Origin: SLQH01 sp964612995
GTDB lineage: Bacteria; Planctomycetota; UBA11346
Assembly (NCBI GenBank): GCA_964612995.1
Contig: CAZTGE010000061.1
Span: 1-23,480 of the forward strand
DNA: 23,480 bases
Reading direction: 5' to 3'
Program-made: the position numbers and the translations under genes
Notes under the pieces: generated by a model
Told to the model about the DNA's origin: nothing
Seen by the model: only the letters and a program-made list of their open reading frames with translations
The model's database searches: none
Shown here: positions 8,142 to 16,141 of the stretch, in pieces
Layout of the letters: every line of letters starts with the position of its first letter
How positions within the stretch are numbered: position 1 is the first letter of the stretch

Positions 8142-8939
8142 ATGGCCCGCGAGCAATACAAGGACACCGCCAGGCCCCGGCGCTTCGCGCGCGATCTGCC
8201 CAGCCCGGTGCCGCCGCATCCGGCCGACGCCCTGCTGACGCCCGAGCGGCGGCAGGTCTTCCGTCAGGTGCTCGCGCGGCGCTGTCGGCGGCTGGTGGTG
8301 GTGGTCGAGAACTGTCACGACCCGCACAATGCCACCGCGGTCATCCGCACCTGCGATTGCTTCGGTCTGCATCGCGTCCACGTGACCACCGACCGCAGCC
8401 GCTTCAAGATCAACCGACGGGTCAGTCAGGGGTCGCATCGCTACGTCGATCTGCGGGTCCACAACGACATCACCGAGGCCTGCGCCGAGCTGCGCTCCGA
8501 CGGCTATCGCATTCTGGTCAGCGATCTGAGCGAGACGGCGGTGATCGGACCGCAGCGGCTGACCGCGATGCTCGCCGAGCAGCCCCTGGCGCTGGTCTTC
8601 GGCAGCGAGGGCTTCGGGGTCAGCGAAGCCGCCAGCGCCGGGGCCGATGGCCATTTCCTCATCCCCATGGCCGGGTTCGCCCAGAGCCTCAATCTCTCGG
8701 TGAGCGTGGCCACCAGCGTCTACGCGCTGCGCTCCGAGGCGTTGGCCGCGGACGCTCCCGGCGATCTCGACCCGGCGGAGCAGTGTTTCTGGTATGAGGC
8801 CTGGGTCCGGGCCCAGCGAGGGGCGGCGGCGGAGCGGCTCATCGCTCAGGCGCCGGATCACCTGCCGCCGCCCGACCCCCGTGCCCGACTGGAAACCGAT
8901 CGGCGCGGCGAGGAGTTGGAGAGCTACGGCGCGCCCTGA
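8142..8939 (+). CDS. trmH: SpoU-family (TrmH-type) RNA 2'-O-methyltransferase
   Basis: SPOUT-fold enzyme that methylates ribose 2'-OH in RNA using S-adenosylmethionine. The three SpoU motifs are present: ENCHDPHNATAVIRT (56-70) with the catalytic Asn/Arg, LALVFGSEGFGVSE (149-162), and IPMAGFAQSLNLSVSVA (174-190). The short N-terminus without an RNA-binding L30e-like domain and the HDPHN wording fit TrmH, which makes Gm18 in tRNA, better than RlmB. A C-terminal tail of about 60 residues, rich in Pro, Arg and Glu, resembles the TrmH C-terminal extension. The gene is divergent from lepA, and its last 16 bases overlap the end of the pgsA-like gene. Confidence 0.85.
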   Translation: MAREQYKDTARPRRFARDLPSPVPPHPADALLTPERRQVFRQVLARRCRRLVVVVENCHDPHNATAVIRTCDCFGLHRVHVTTDRSRFKINRRVSQGSHRYVDLRVHNDITEACAELRSDGYRILVSDLSETAVIGPQRLTAMLAEQPLALVFGSEGFGVSEAASAGADGHFLIPMAGFAQSLNLSVSVATSVYALRSEALAADAPGDLDPAEQCFWYEAWVRAQRGAAAERLIAQAPDHLPPPDPRARLETDRRGEELESYGAP

Positions 8940-9694
8940 ACCGGCTCGTCGGTTGGCGTCTCGGAGCCCGGCGCCAGTTCCCCGGGGCGGCGTCGCTGGA
9001 CCAGCGCGCCGAGAACGGCGCGGTTGGCCCAGAGGTACTCGACCATGCTGCCGGCGCTCAGCGCGGCGCAGATCCAGGTGCTGACAGTGGCATAGTAGAG
9101 CATCCAGCCGCCGAAGCCGATGAAGGGCGCCAGCAGCGCGGGCAGGCCGAAGATCGAGATGATGGTGAAGCCCTGGGCCCAGGCCTTGGCCTTGCCGCTG
9201 GTGCGCGCGGCCAGGACCAGGCCCTTGGTCGCCGCCATGCTCCGCAAGGCGCCGGCCACGATCTCACGCAGGATCATCACCAGCACCGGCAGGAACGGGA
9301 CCAGCCCGGAAACGTAGACCGGGCCGGCGGGTCCGTGCCGCCGCGAGGCGAGGAACACCAGCGGTTGGAGGATGGTGTTGGCCGGATCGGGGACCACGAA
9401 GGCCTGATTGTCGGCGCCGGCAGCGATGCCGGGTGGCAACAGCAGCAGCAGGAAGACCGCCTGGCGATAGAACACGTCACAGAAGGGATCGGCGAGGCGG
9501 CCGAAGTCGGACACCTCGCCGCGGGCCCGGGCGACCTTGCCGTCGAACAGGTCGGTCAGTTCTGCCGCCGCGCACAGCAGGCCGCAGGCCCAGAACACCA
9601 CCACCGGGTTCGCCGGCAGGACGAAATAGCACACCGCGATCGTCGGGGCGATGACGATCCGGGCCAGGGTGATGCGGTCGGCGAGGGTGATCAT
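8924..9694 (-). CDS. pgsA: CDP-alcohol phosphatidyltransferase, PgsA-like
   Basis: Integral membrane enzyme, probably making phosphatidylglycerol phosphate from CDP-diacylglycerol and glycerol 3-phosphate. The complete family signature is seen: Asp48, Asp51-Gly52, Ala55-Arg56, Gly65, Asp69, Asp73. SGKAKAWAQ further on is typical of PgsA. Several hydrophobic helices follow (residues about 12-45, 75-90, 130-150, 170-215). The start ATG at 9694-9692 follows GGAGG by seven bases. At 256 residues it is longer than most PgsA proteins (about 180-200). An insertion of about 45 residues follows the second helix, and a hydrophilic tail closes the protein. It lies 20 bases after dapA in the pdxJ-dapA-pgsA operon. 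Substrate choice among related alcohols is not certain. Confidence 0.8.
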   Translation of the reverse strand: MITLADRITLARIVIAPTIAVCYFVLPANPVVVFWACGLLCAAAELTDLFDGKVARARGEVSDFGRLADPFCDVFYRQAVFLLLLLPPGIAAGADNQAFVVPDPANTILQPLVFLASRRHGPAGPVYVSGLVPFLPVLVMILREIVAGALRSMAATKGLVLAARTSGKAKAWAQGFTIISIFGLPALLAPFIGFGGWMLYYATVSTWICAALSAGSMVEYLWANRAVLGALVQRRRPGELAPGSETPTDEPVQGAP

Positions 9695-9714
9695 GGCGCT
9701 GCCTCCGCGGTTTG

Positions 9715-10584
9715 CTATTTCGCGAGCAGGTCGTGAGTCCGCATGGTGGCGAGCAGACGCTGTTTGCCGGCCTCGGTCATCGGCACCAGGGGCAGGCGGA
9801 ACTCCTCGGTGCAGAAGCCGAGGGCGGCCATCGCCGTCTTGGCTGGAATGGGGTTGGTCTCGCAGAAGGCGACGGCCCAGAGCTCGCACACAGCGGCCTG
9901 CAGTTCGCGTGCCCGGTCGAGATCCCTGGCGGCGACCGCGGCGCAGAGGTCGGCAATCAGGCGGGGGGCGAAGTTGGCGACCACGCTCACCGTGCCCCGG
10001 GCGCCGAGGCACAGCAGCGGGAAGGTGAGGTTGTCCTCGCCCGAGTACACATCCACGCCGAGGCGCAGCAGCTGCCAGGCCTGCTGCAGATCGCCGCTGG
10101 CCTCCTTGACCCCGACCACGTTGCCGATCTCGGCCACCCGGGCCGCGGTCTCGGGCAGGAGGTTGGTCCCGGTGCGCCCGGGCACGTTGTAGAGCATCAG
10201 CGGCAGACCGCAGCTCTCGGCCACGGCGCGGAAGTGCTGGAAGATACCTTCCTGGTTCGGCTTGTTGTAGTAGGGGACGATGGTCAACACCGCATCGGCG
10301 CCTGCCTCCTCGGCCTTGACCGCCAGGTCGACCGCTTCCGCGGTGCAGTTGGAGCCGGCACCGGCGAGCACCGGCACTCGGCCCGCCGCCGCCTCGACCG
10401 TCAGGCCGATCATCTCGGCCTGTTCGGCGTGGGTGAAGGCCGGGCTCTCACCAGTGGTGCCGCAGGGCAGCAGGGCGCCGGTGCCGTTGGCCACTTGGTG
10501 TTCGACCATCCGCCGCACGGCGTCGGCGTCGATGGCGCCGTCCTTCCAGGGGGTGACCAATGCGACGATGCTTCCGGATAGCAT
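9715..10584 (-). CDS. dapA: 4-hydroxy-tetrahydrodipicolinate synthase
   Basis: Condenses pyruvate with aspartate semialdehyde, the first step specific to lysine and diaminopimelate. At 289 residues it has the normal length. Key residues are in place: GTTGE (42-46) with the two threonines of the proton relay, Tyr106 in YYNKP, Tyr132 in YNVPGRTG with Arg137, and the Schiff-base lysine Lys160 in GVKEASGD. NPIPAK near the C-terminus is also typical. ATG at 10584 follows GGAGG. It is the middle gene of pdxJ-dapA-pgsA, 56 bases after pdxJ. No lysine riboswitch is evident in that short spacer. Confidence 0.96.
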   Translation of the reverse strand: MLSGSIVALVTPWKDGAIDADAVRRMVEHQVANGTGALLPCGTTGESPAFTHAEQAEMIGLTVEAAAGRVPVLAGAGSNCTAEAVDLAVKAEEAGADAVLTIVPYYNKPNQEGIFQHFRAVAESCGLPLMLYNVPGRTGTNLLPETAARVAEIGNVVGVKEASGDLQQAWQLLRLGVDVYSGEDNLTFPLLCLGARGTVSVVANFAPRLIADLCAAVAARDLDRARELQAAVCELWAVAFCETNPIPAKTAMAALGFCTEEFRLPLVPMTEAGKQRLLATMRTHDLLAK

Positions 10585-10640
10585 GCTTTCCTCCTCCAGG
10601 CGCCCGGCGGAACGGGCCGCCGGGTCGATGTCGTAGTCTG

Positions 10641-11390
10641 TCAGTGCGTAGCGTAGGTGATCAGGGCGGCCATATCGGCCACCGCCTGGCGCATCCCGAC
10701 CAGCACAGCCCGGCTGATGATGCTGTGGCCGATATTCAGCTCGCGCAGCAGCGGCAGGTGCAAGAGCTCGCGGACGTTGCGATAGGTGATGCCGTGGCCG
10801 GCGTGCAGGCGGATGCCCGCTTCGGCCGCCACCGCCGCGGCGCGTTCCAGGCGCACCAGTTCGGCATCGACCGCCGCCGCAGGACCGGTCATCGCCTGGA
10901 CTGCGAGCCAGGCGTTGGCCCAGGCGCCGGTGTGCAGCTCGACCGCCTCGGCGCCGATCGACGCCGCGGTGCGCACTGCATCCGGCTCCGGGTCGATGAA
11001 CAGCGAGACCAGCACGCCAGCCTGACGCAGTGCATCGACGGTGTGCCGCAGACTGGCGTCTTCACGATCGAGGCGCAGCCCGCCCTCGGTGGTCACCTCG
11101 GCGCGGTGCTCCGGGACCAGGCAGGCGGCGTTGGGCCGCAGGTCGAGGGCGATGTCGAGGATGCCCTCGTCGACCGCCATCTCCAGGTTGAGGGTGCCCT
11201 TGAGCGTCTGGCGCAACAGGCGCACATCACGCTCCTGGATGTGGCGCCGGTCTTCACGCAGGTGGACGGTGATGCCATCGGCCCCGCCGAGCTCGGCGAG
11301 CACCGCTGCCTCGACCGGATCAGGCTCCACGGTACCCCGGGCCTGGCGCACCGTGGCCACGTGATCGATGTTCACGCCCAGATGGATCAT
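10641..11390 (-). CDS. pdxJ: pyridoxine 5'-phosphate synthase
   Basis: Closes the pyridoxine ring from 1-deoxyxylulose 5-phosphate and 3-amino-1-hydroxyacetone phosphate, in the DXP-dependent route to vitamin B6. The 249 residues cover the family: LGVNIDHVATVRQARG (4-19), ITVHLREDRRHI with His43, LNLEMA with Glu70, PEHRAEVTTEGGL, HTGAWAN, HAGHGITYRNV, and IGHSIISRAVLVGM. The start MIHLGVNIDH at 11390-11388 follows GAGGAG; an ATG six codons upstream is possible but less like the family. First gene of the pdxJ-dapA-pgsA operon, divergent from the exported unknown protein. A candidate promoter lies about 100 bases upstream. Confidence 0.96.
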   Translation of the reverse strand: MIHLGVNIDHVATVRQARGTVEPDPVEAAVLAELGGADGITVHLREDRRHIQERDVRLLRQTLKGTLNLEMAVDEGILDIALDLRPNAACLVPEHRAEVTTEGGLRLDREDASLRHTVDALRQAGVLVSLFIDPEPDAVRTAASIGAEAVELHTGAWANAWLAVQAMTGPAAAVDAELVRLERAAAVAAEAGIRLHAGHGITYRNVRELLHLPLLRELNIGHSIISRAVLVGMRQAVADMAALITYATH

Positions 11391-11487
11391 TATCAGTGCG
11401 CTCCTCATGGCGGACCGGCGCCCGTCGGCCGGCCCCGATGGTGCGCTCCGACGGGCCGCGGCCGACGTTCTGGCCCTGAGACGCGTC

Positions 11488-11515
11488 ATTCAAGCGGCGG
11501 GGTCCCCGGTCACAA
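11488..11515 (-). promoter_or_regulatory. candidate promoter for pdxJ-dapA-pgsA
   Basis: Minus strand: -35 TTGTGA (11515-11510), 16-base spacer, -10 TTGAAT (11493-11488). The -10 and the spacer equal those of the candidate tRNA-Ala promoter. It would give a leader of about 90 bases. Confidence 0.4.
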
Positions 11516-11525
11516 GGGCCTTGTG
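11511..11525. promoter_or_regulatory. 15-bp dyad overlapping the pdxJ -35
   Basis: CACAAGG (11511-11517) and CCTTGTG (11519-11525) form a perfect 7-bp inverted repeat around one base. It covers most of the -35 of the candidate pdxJ promoter, a typical position for a repressor operator. No regulator gene is nearby to suggest which protein would bind. Confidence 0.35.
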
Positions 11526-11687
11526 CCGTGGGCGGATCAGGACCGCCCAGCTTCGGGGATGGGGCCACAGCAGGGACATGCCGCGCTGGTGCGCGGCGTT
11601 GCCTCGAGGGCCCTGCGCGTGGCCCGGCGTGGCCGATCGCGGCGGGTCGGCGGTGGCGTTGTCCGGTGCGCGGCTAGGCTGGGCGCC

Positions 11688-12845
11688 ATGAAGATCTTCA
11701 TCTGCCTGTTTCTCCTCACGGCCGGCGGCGCGCAGGCCCTGTGTGCGACCGAACCGGTTGACGTCCTCGCCCGGGTGGCGGCGACCGATATCAGCGGCGA
11801 CCCGCCCCGGCCCGAGGTCGCGCTCGCGGTACTCGAGGCGCCGGACGGTTCCGGGCTGACCCGCGGTGAGCAGCTGACGATCCCGGTGGAGATCAAGCAG
11901 TGGGAGGCCTTCTGGCACCGCAGCGTCGGCAAGGCCTACACGGTCACGCTCACCTCCAGCAAGGAGCACGGTTGGCAGATCGCCGAGATCGGCGAGCGGG
12001 TGAGCGAGGACGCGCTGGATGCGTTGTCCGCGGAGGATTCCGCTGCCGGGCCGTCGGCTGGGCCAGCGGAAGCCAGCTCCGACGAGGGCGTCGGAGGCGT
12101 GACGCTGCCAGATGCACAGTCCGCGCCCGCGCCGGACGCCGCCGATGCGTCGGCGGTGTCGCCCCCGGATCAGGGCGTGGTCGATGCGCGGATCCGCGCG
12201 CATCTGCAGGCTCAGCGGGCGGTGATCGCGCGGCGCCTGGCCGAGTTGGAGGAGGCTGGCACCGAGGGTGCAACGATCAACCCCGATGCGCGCGCGTTGC
12301 TCGAGCAGGAACTCGCGTCGCTCGGCGAGCAGCTCGCGGCATTCACCGGATCGGTCGACGCCTTCGATCGCGCGCTGATGGCCGATCTCGCACAGATCGA
12401 ACCCGAGCGGTTGACTCCGGCGCAGCGCGTGGCGGTACACGACCTCGCCCGGCTCGCAGCTCTACGCACCGCCGGCGCGGGTACCAAGATGGCGACCCTG
12501 CAACGGTTACGCGCCGATCTCGCGGCGAAGACGTCCGGCGCTGATAGCGCGCAGACCGACGCCGTGCTGGCCCGCCCCGTGGACGCGCTGCTGGGCGAGC
12601 AGGCCTCGGCGACCGGCTCCGCGCAACCGCAGGCCGAGCTGTGGGTGCTCGATGTCGGGCCGACGGCGTTGGTCGCCTACAGCGGCACGCTTGTACCGGG
12701 GCCGGTCCGGCTGGGCGCGGAGGGGCGCGCGAGCGTGATCGCCGCCGACGGTCGGTACGCGGTCGTGGTGCCGCTCGATCAGGCCGACGCCCTGACGGTC
12801 GGGGCGCGGGTGGTGGCCATCGCCGACCGCGGCACGGAGCGATGA
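11688..12845 (+). CDS. exported protein of unknown function
   Basis: I do not recognise this 385-residue protein. Residues 1-19 look like a signal peptide (basic MK, hydrophobic FICLFLLTAGG, AQA cleavage site), so it is probably periplasmic. Cys20 follows Leu, which does not fit a lipobox. Residues about 20-105 look like a compact beta-rich domain. Residues about 110-165 are a low-complexity Ala/Ser/Pro linker. Residues about 165-260 are predicted helical, perhaps coiled coil (QRAVIARRLAELEEAG, LEQELASLGEQL). The last 70 residues look like a small beta domain (LWVLDVGPTALVAYSG, GARVVAIADRG). The open frame extends far upstream, antisense to pdxJ, but that part looks like noncoding shadow. Its stop overlaps the bioF start as ATGA, so translation is coupled. 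The link to biotin synthesis is unexplained. Confidence 0.75.
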   Translation: MKIFICLFLLTAGGAQALCATEPVDVLARVAATDISGDPPRPEVALAVLEAPDGSGLTRGEQLTIPVEIKQWEAFWHRSVGKAYTVTLTSSKEHGWQIAEIGERVSEDALDALSAEDSAAGPSAGPAEASSDEGVGGVTLPDAQSAPAPDAADASAVSPPDQGVVDARIRAHLQAQRAVIARRLAELEEAGTEGATINPDARALLEQELASLGEQLAAFTGSVDAFDRALMADLAQIEPERLTPAQRVAVHDLARLAALRTAGAGTKMATLQRLRADLAAKTSGADSAQTDAVLARPVDALLGEQASATGSAQPQAELWVLDVGPTALVAYSGTLVPGPVRLGAEGRASVIAADGRYAVVVPLDQADALTVGARVVAIADRGTER

Positions 12846-14047
12846 GCGGGGCGCGGATGCGCGCCGCGATCCGGGCCGAGATCGCCGCCGAACTCGATCG
12901 GCTGGAGCAGGCCGGCCATCGTCGCCGCCGCCCGGCGATCGACTCGGGCAACGACCGCACCATCGTGCTCGCGCAGCCCGGGCCCCGGCGGCGACTGATC
13001 AACTGGGCATCGAACGACTACCTCGGCTACGCCCAACACCGCAAACTGCGCAACGCCGCCGCGCGCGCATTGCGCAGCTATGGCGCGGGGGCAGGCAGCG
13101 CCCGGCTGCTCTCCGGCGGTCTGCGCTGTCATCGCCGGCTCGAGCAGCGCCTCGCCAACTGGCTCGGCAGCGAGGACGTGCTGATCACCACCAGCGGATT
13201 CCAGGGCAATCTGGCGACCATCGCCTCGCTGGCCGGATCGCGCCACGACGCGATCGTGCTCGACCGCCTGTGCCACGCCTCGCTCTACGACGGCGCGCGG
13301 CTCTCCGGAGCTCGGCTGCTGCGCTTCGCCCACAACGATCCTGCGGATTGCGCGCGCAAGCTGGCCCGCGTCGCCGACGCCCGACGGGTGGTGGTCGCGG
13401 TGGAGAGCGTCTACAGCATGGATGGCGACGAGGCGCCGCTGCCGGCGATCGATCGGGTGTGTCGCGAACACGGCGCGCTGCTGGTCGTTGACGAGGCGCA
13501 CGCGCTTGGCGTACTCGGACCCGGTGGGCGCGGCGGTTGCGCCGAGGCCGGGATCCGCCCGGATGTGATCACCGCCACCTGCTCCAAGGCGCTCGGCAGC
13601 CAGGGCGGTATCGTGGCCGCGGATCAGGACCTGATCGACTACTGCGTCAACCGCGGTCGCAGCTTCATATTCTCGACCGCCGCTGCGCCCGCAACCGTCG
13701 GCGCCGCGGTCGCCGGTCTCGACCTGTTGCGCGACGACCCGGAACAGGGACGGCGGCTGATCGCCGAGGCCACCGCCATGCGCGCCGCGATCGCGGCCCA
13801 GGGCTGGGAGGTGGTCCCCGGTCGCACGCCGATCATCCCGGTGGTCGTCGGCGCGGAGTCCGCCGCGTGTCGACTCGCTGCGGCGTTGCGCGAGCGCGGG
13901 CATTTCGCACCGGCGATCCGCCCGCCTACTGTGCCCCCCAATACCTGCCGTCTTCGGTTGACCCTGACCCTGGCCCACACCCGCAGCGACCGACGGCGTC
14001 TGTTGGCCGACCTCGCCACCTGCCGGGCTTTGCAGCCGAGCGGCTGA
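12842..14047 (+). CDS. bioF: 8-amino-7-oxononanoate synthase (alpha-oxoamine synthase)
   Basis: PLP enzyme that condenses pimeloyl-ACP or pimeloyl-CoA with alanine, the first step of biotin ring assembly. The 401 residues show NDYLGYA (58-64), SYGAGAGSARLLSGG (79-93), HASLYDGARLSGA with His145, SVYSMDGDEAPL (189-200), DEAHALGVLGPGGRG with Asp217 and His220, the PLP lysine Lys249 in TCSKALGSQGG, FSTAAAPA, and RPPTVPPNTCRLRLTL near the C-terminus. The last motif favours BioF over 2-amino-3-ketobutyrate CoA ligase or HemA. The start overlaps the stop of the upstream exported-protein gene by ATGA. No other bio genes are present in the window. Confidence 0.85.
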   Translation: MSGARMRAAIRAEIAAELDRLEQAGHRRRRPAIDSGNDRTIVLAQPGPRRRLINWASNDYLGYAQHRKLRNAAARALRSYGAGAGSARLLSGGLRCHRRLEQRLANWLGSEDVLITTSGFQGNLATIASLAGSRHDAIVLDRLCHASLYDGARLSGARLLRFAHNDPADCARKLARVADARRVVVAVESVYSMDGDEAPLPAIDRVCREHGALLVVDEAHALGVLGPGGRGGCAEAGIRPDVITATCSKALGSQGGIVAADQDLIDYCVNRGRSFIFSTAAAPATVGAAVAGLDLLRDDPEQGRRLIAEATAMRAAIAAQGWEVVPGRTPIIPVVVGAESAACRLAAALRERGHFAPAIRPPTVPPNTCRLRLTLTLAHTRSDRRRLLADLATCRALQPSG

Positions 14048-14160
14048 GCGCACGCGTCACCCCCCCCGTCGTGACTCCTGGTCACCCGGCGGGCAACGCT
14101 GTATCTGCGAGCAGGATGACGGGCGTATCCATCGGGTGGCGAGGCGATCGCTGCAGATGC

Positions 14161-14187
14161 TTGCGATCGGTCGGTGGCGGCTATGCT
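14161..14187 (+). promoter_or_regulatory. candidate promoter for nrdR operon
   Basis: TTGCGA (14161-14166), 15-base spacer, TATGCT (14182-14187), about 30 bases before the nrdR start. The short spacer lowers confidence. I see no NrdR-box-like dyad here, so autoregulation is not supported by the sequence. Confidence 0.35.
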
Positions 14188-14215
14188 GCTCGGCCAACAC
14201 CGCGGAGGTCCGAGT

Positions 14216-14683
14216 TTGCGCTGTCCGTTCTGTGCCGTCGACAAGGACCACGTGGTGGATTCACGTCTGACCGACGATGGCACTGCGATCCGACGACGAC
14301 GCGAGTGCAGTGGCTGCGCCAAGCGCTTCACCACCTACGAGCGGGTCGAGAGCGAGGAGCAGCTGCGGGTGGTCAAGCAGGACGGATCGATCGAGCTGTT
14401 CGATCGGCGCAAGATCCTGCGCGGCGTGCTCATCGCCTGCGAGAAGCGTCCGGTCGCTGGTGACGCGGTGGAGGCGCTGGTCAATCGGATCCATCAGCAG
14501 ATCCAGGCTGAAGGCAAGCGCGAGGTCTCGAGCAAGGAGATCGGTCAGCGGGTGATGCAGGATCTCCGTGATCTCGATCAGGTGGCCTACGTCCGCTTCG
14601 CATCGGTCTATCGTGACTTCAAGGACCTGGACGACTTCATGCAGGAGTTGCGGCGGGTGATCGGAGAGGCCGATGGAGCCTGA
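14216..14683 (+). CDS. nrdR: transcriptional regulator NrdR
   Basis: Nucleotide-sensing repressor of ribonucleotide reductase genes. The 155 residues have the usual two parts. Residues 1-45 form the zinc ribbon with CPFC (3-6) and CSGC, followed by RFTTYERVE. Residues about 49-139 form an ATP cone (VVKQDGSIELFDRRKI, VSSKEIGQRVMQDLRDLDQVAYVRFASVYRDF). The start is taken as TTG at 14216-14218, because it gives the canonical MRCPFC N-terminus and has GGAGGT six bases upstream. An in-frame ATG 14 codons earlier adds residues foreign to the family. The stop overlaps the next gene by 11 bases, so the two proteins are translationally coupled. Confidence 0.95.
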   Translation: MRCPFCAVDKDHVVDSRLTDDGTAIRRRRECSGCAKRFTTYERVESEEQLRVVKQDGSIELFDRRKILRGVLIACEKRPVAGDAVEALVNRIHQQIQAEGKREVSSKEIGQRVMQDLRDLDQVAYVRFASVYRDFKDLDDFMQELRRVIGEADGA

Positions 14684-16097
14684 CAGCATCGTCAAGCGCG
14701 ATGGCTCCCGCCAACGCTTCAACCGCGAGCGGATCACTGCGGCGATCGCCCGGGCCCAGGCGGCGGTGGGGATGTGCGATCCCGAACTGCTCGAGGAGCT
14801 GGGGCAGGTGGTGGTCGAGTATCTCGCGCGTACGGCCGAGTCCGACACCATCGGTATCGAGGCGGTGCAGGACGCGGTCATCTACGTGCTCCAGGAGAGC
14901 GGTAATTACGAGCTGGCCACCGCCTACATCCGCTATCGCGACGCGCGCGAACGCGAGCGGCGGCGGCGCAATCTCAGCCAGTCCAGCGCCGAGCGACCCA
15001 ACCTCACGGTGGTCGGGTCGGATACCCGCGAGCGCCAGTGGCGGCGCGAGCAGATGCGCGACCTGATCATGGCCCATCGTTCGCTCGGCGAGAAGGCGGC
15101 CGACGACGTCCTGCTCGCGGTCGAGGAGTTCCTCGCCGACACCGACGTCACCGAAATCTCGCACCATCTGCTCATGGGGCTGGTCGACGCGGCGATGGTT
15201 CGCAGTGGCCGTGCGGCCACCGCCGAGCGTTCCGGCGATCTGCGCATCAGCTGCTCAGACCTGCGTGAAGCGGTCGGCGGAGCCGGGGATGGGCGCGACG
15301 CGGTGATGGCTGCGGGCGCGCACGTGCTCGCGCAGCTGGCGTTGCATGAGGACTATCCGGTCGAGGTCCGGCGTCAGTTCTGCCGCGGCAGGCTGTGGGT
15401 CGACGGGTTGGCCGATCCGCGTCGCGGATACGAGTTCACCGCCACGCTAGATGGCCACCCCGATTCGTGGCAGGTGCTCAGCCAGGCCTTCGCCCTGGCC
15501 ACCGCTGCGGGGCGGTCGTGGCGCAACGTCAACCTCATCATCCCGCCGATGATCCTCGGGCACCTCGAGCGCGGCGGCGAGGCTTTGATCGAGCCGCTGG
15601 AGGAGCTCTCCAGTCTCGCACATTGCTATCTCTACTGCGACGGCCGCACGCCGCTGCTCGATGACTGGCCGTTCCGCTCCAAGCGGATCAGCATCGCCTC
15701 CTACGCCGAGGACTTCCTCCTGCTGGGGAGGCTGCAGGAGATGGGGCTCGAGCATCTCTCCGGTCCCCATCTGATGCAGGGTGGCTATCGGCGCCGCATC
15801 GCCGGGCTGTTCGCGCTCAACGCCCAGGGTTTCGAAGAGGAATACTCGCAGATGGATCTGCTGGCCATGGCCCTGGTCTCGGCCGCACGCGTGCGTCAGC
15901 GACAGCTCTCGGCCGATTCCGAACTGGCCGGTGCGGGGATCCGCTACGCCATCTACGGCCTGCCGCCGACCTCGCCGAGCAACGAGTACCTTGAGCGCCA
16001 GGTGGTCCAGGAGGGCTTGCGCTCCGGCATCGCCCTGCAGCGTACCAGTCATCTGACCGGTGAGGCCTGCGAGCATCTCGGCCGTTTGTTCGATTAG
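14673..16097 (+). CDS. ATP-cone protein resembling truncated class III ribonucleotide reductase
   Basis: A 474-residue protein that begins inside nrdR. Residues 1-95 are a clear ATP cone (IVKRDGSRQRFNRERI, AVIYVLQESGNYELATAYIRYRDARE). Residues about 122-180 (RQWRREQMRDLIMAH, EISHHLLMGLVDAAMVRSG) look like the helical second segment found after the cone in NrdD and related reductases. Residues about 215-250 (LALHEDYPVEVRRQFCRGRLWVDGL), 285-320 (VNLIIPPMILGHLERGG) and 375-445 (FALNAQGFEE, GIRYAIYGLPPTSPSNEYL) follow the order of NrdD segments usually read as YPPEV-H--G-IYIHDL, TINLPRI, GxNGL-EA and LEATPAESTxYR. The chain ends at 474, without the glycyl-radical loop or C-terminal zinc cysteines, and the active-site cysteines are not in recognisable context. 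It is thus unlikely to reduce ribonucleotides. Inferred role: nucleotide-sensing partner or relic; similarity was judged by eye. Confidence 0.7.
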   Translation: MEPDSIVKRDGSRQRFNRERITAAIARAQAAVGMCDPELLEELGQVVVEYLARTAESDTIGIEAVQDAVIYVLQESGNYELATAYIRYRDARERERRRRNLSQSSAERPNLTVVGSDTRERQWRREQMRDLIMAHRSLGEKAADDVLLAVEEFLADTDVTEISHHLLMGLVDAAMVRSGRAATAERSGDLRISCSDLREAVGGAGDGRDAVMAAGAHVLAQLALHEDYPVEVRRQFCRGRLWVDGLADPRRGYEFTATLDGHPDSWQVLSQAFALATAAGRSWRNVNLIIPPMILGHLERGGEALIEPLEELSSLAHCYLYCDGRTPLLDDWPFRSKRISIASYAEDFLLLGRLQEMGLEHLSGPHLMQGGYRRRIAGLFALNAQGFEEEYSQMDLLAMALVSAARVRQRQLSADSELAGAGIRYAIYGLPPTSPSNEYLERQVVQEGLRSGIALQRTSHLTGEACEHLGRLFD

Positions 16098-16141
16098 CTC
16101 GTCGCGGCCCTCGCCGCCGAGGTGGCACGGAGAGCGATACG

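Noticed and set aside
10585..10640. Lysine riboswitch before dapA
   Set aside because: The spacer is only 56 bases, far shorter than that riboswitch.
10560..11687. Upstream extension of the exported-protein frame
   Set aside because: The frame is open but runs antisense to pdxJ and has no family similarity. The ATG at 11688 starts a good signal peptide.
12343..14053. Long minus-strand frames opposite bioF and the exported protein
   Set aside because: bioF shows all catalytic motifs on the plus strand; the opposite frames are Arg/Ala-rich shadows.
14048..14215. NrdR boxes controlling nrdR
   Set aside because: No paired NrdR-box-like sequence could be found; only a short GTGAC/GTCAC dyad is present, nearer the end of bioF.
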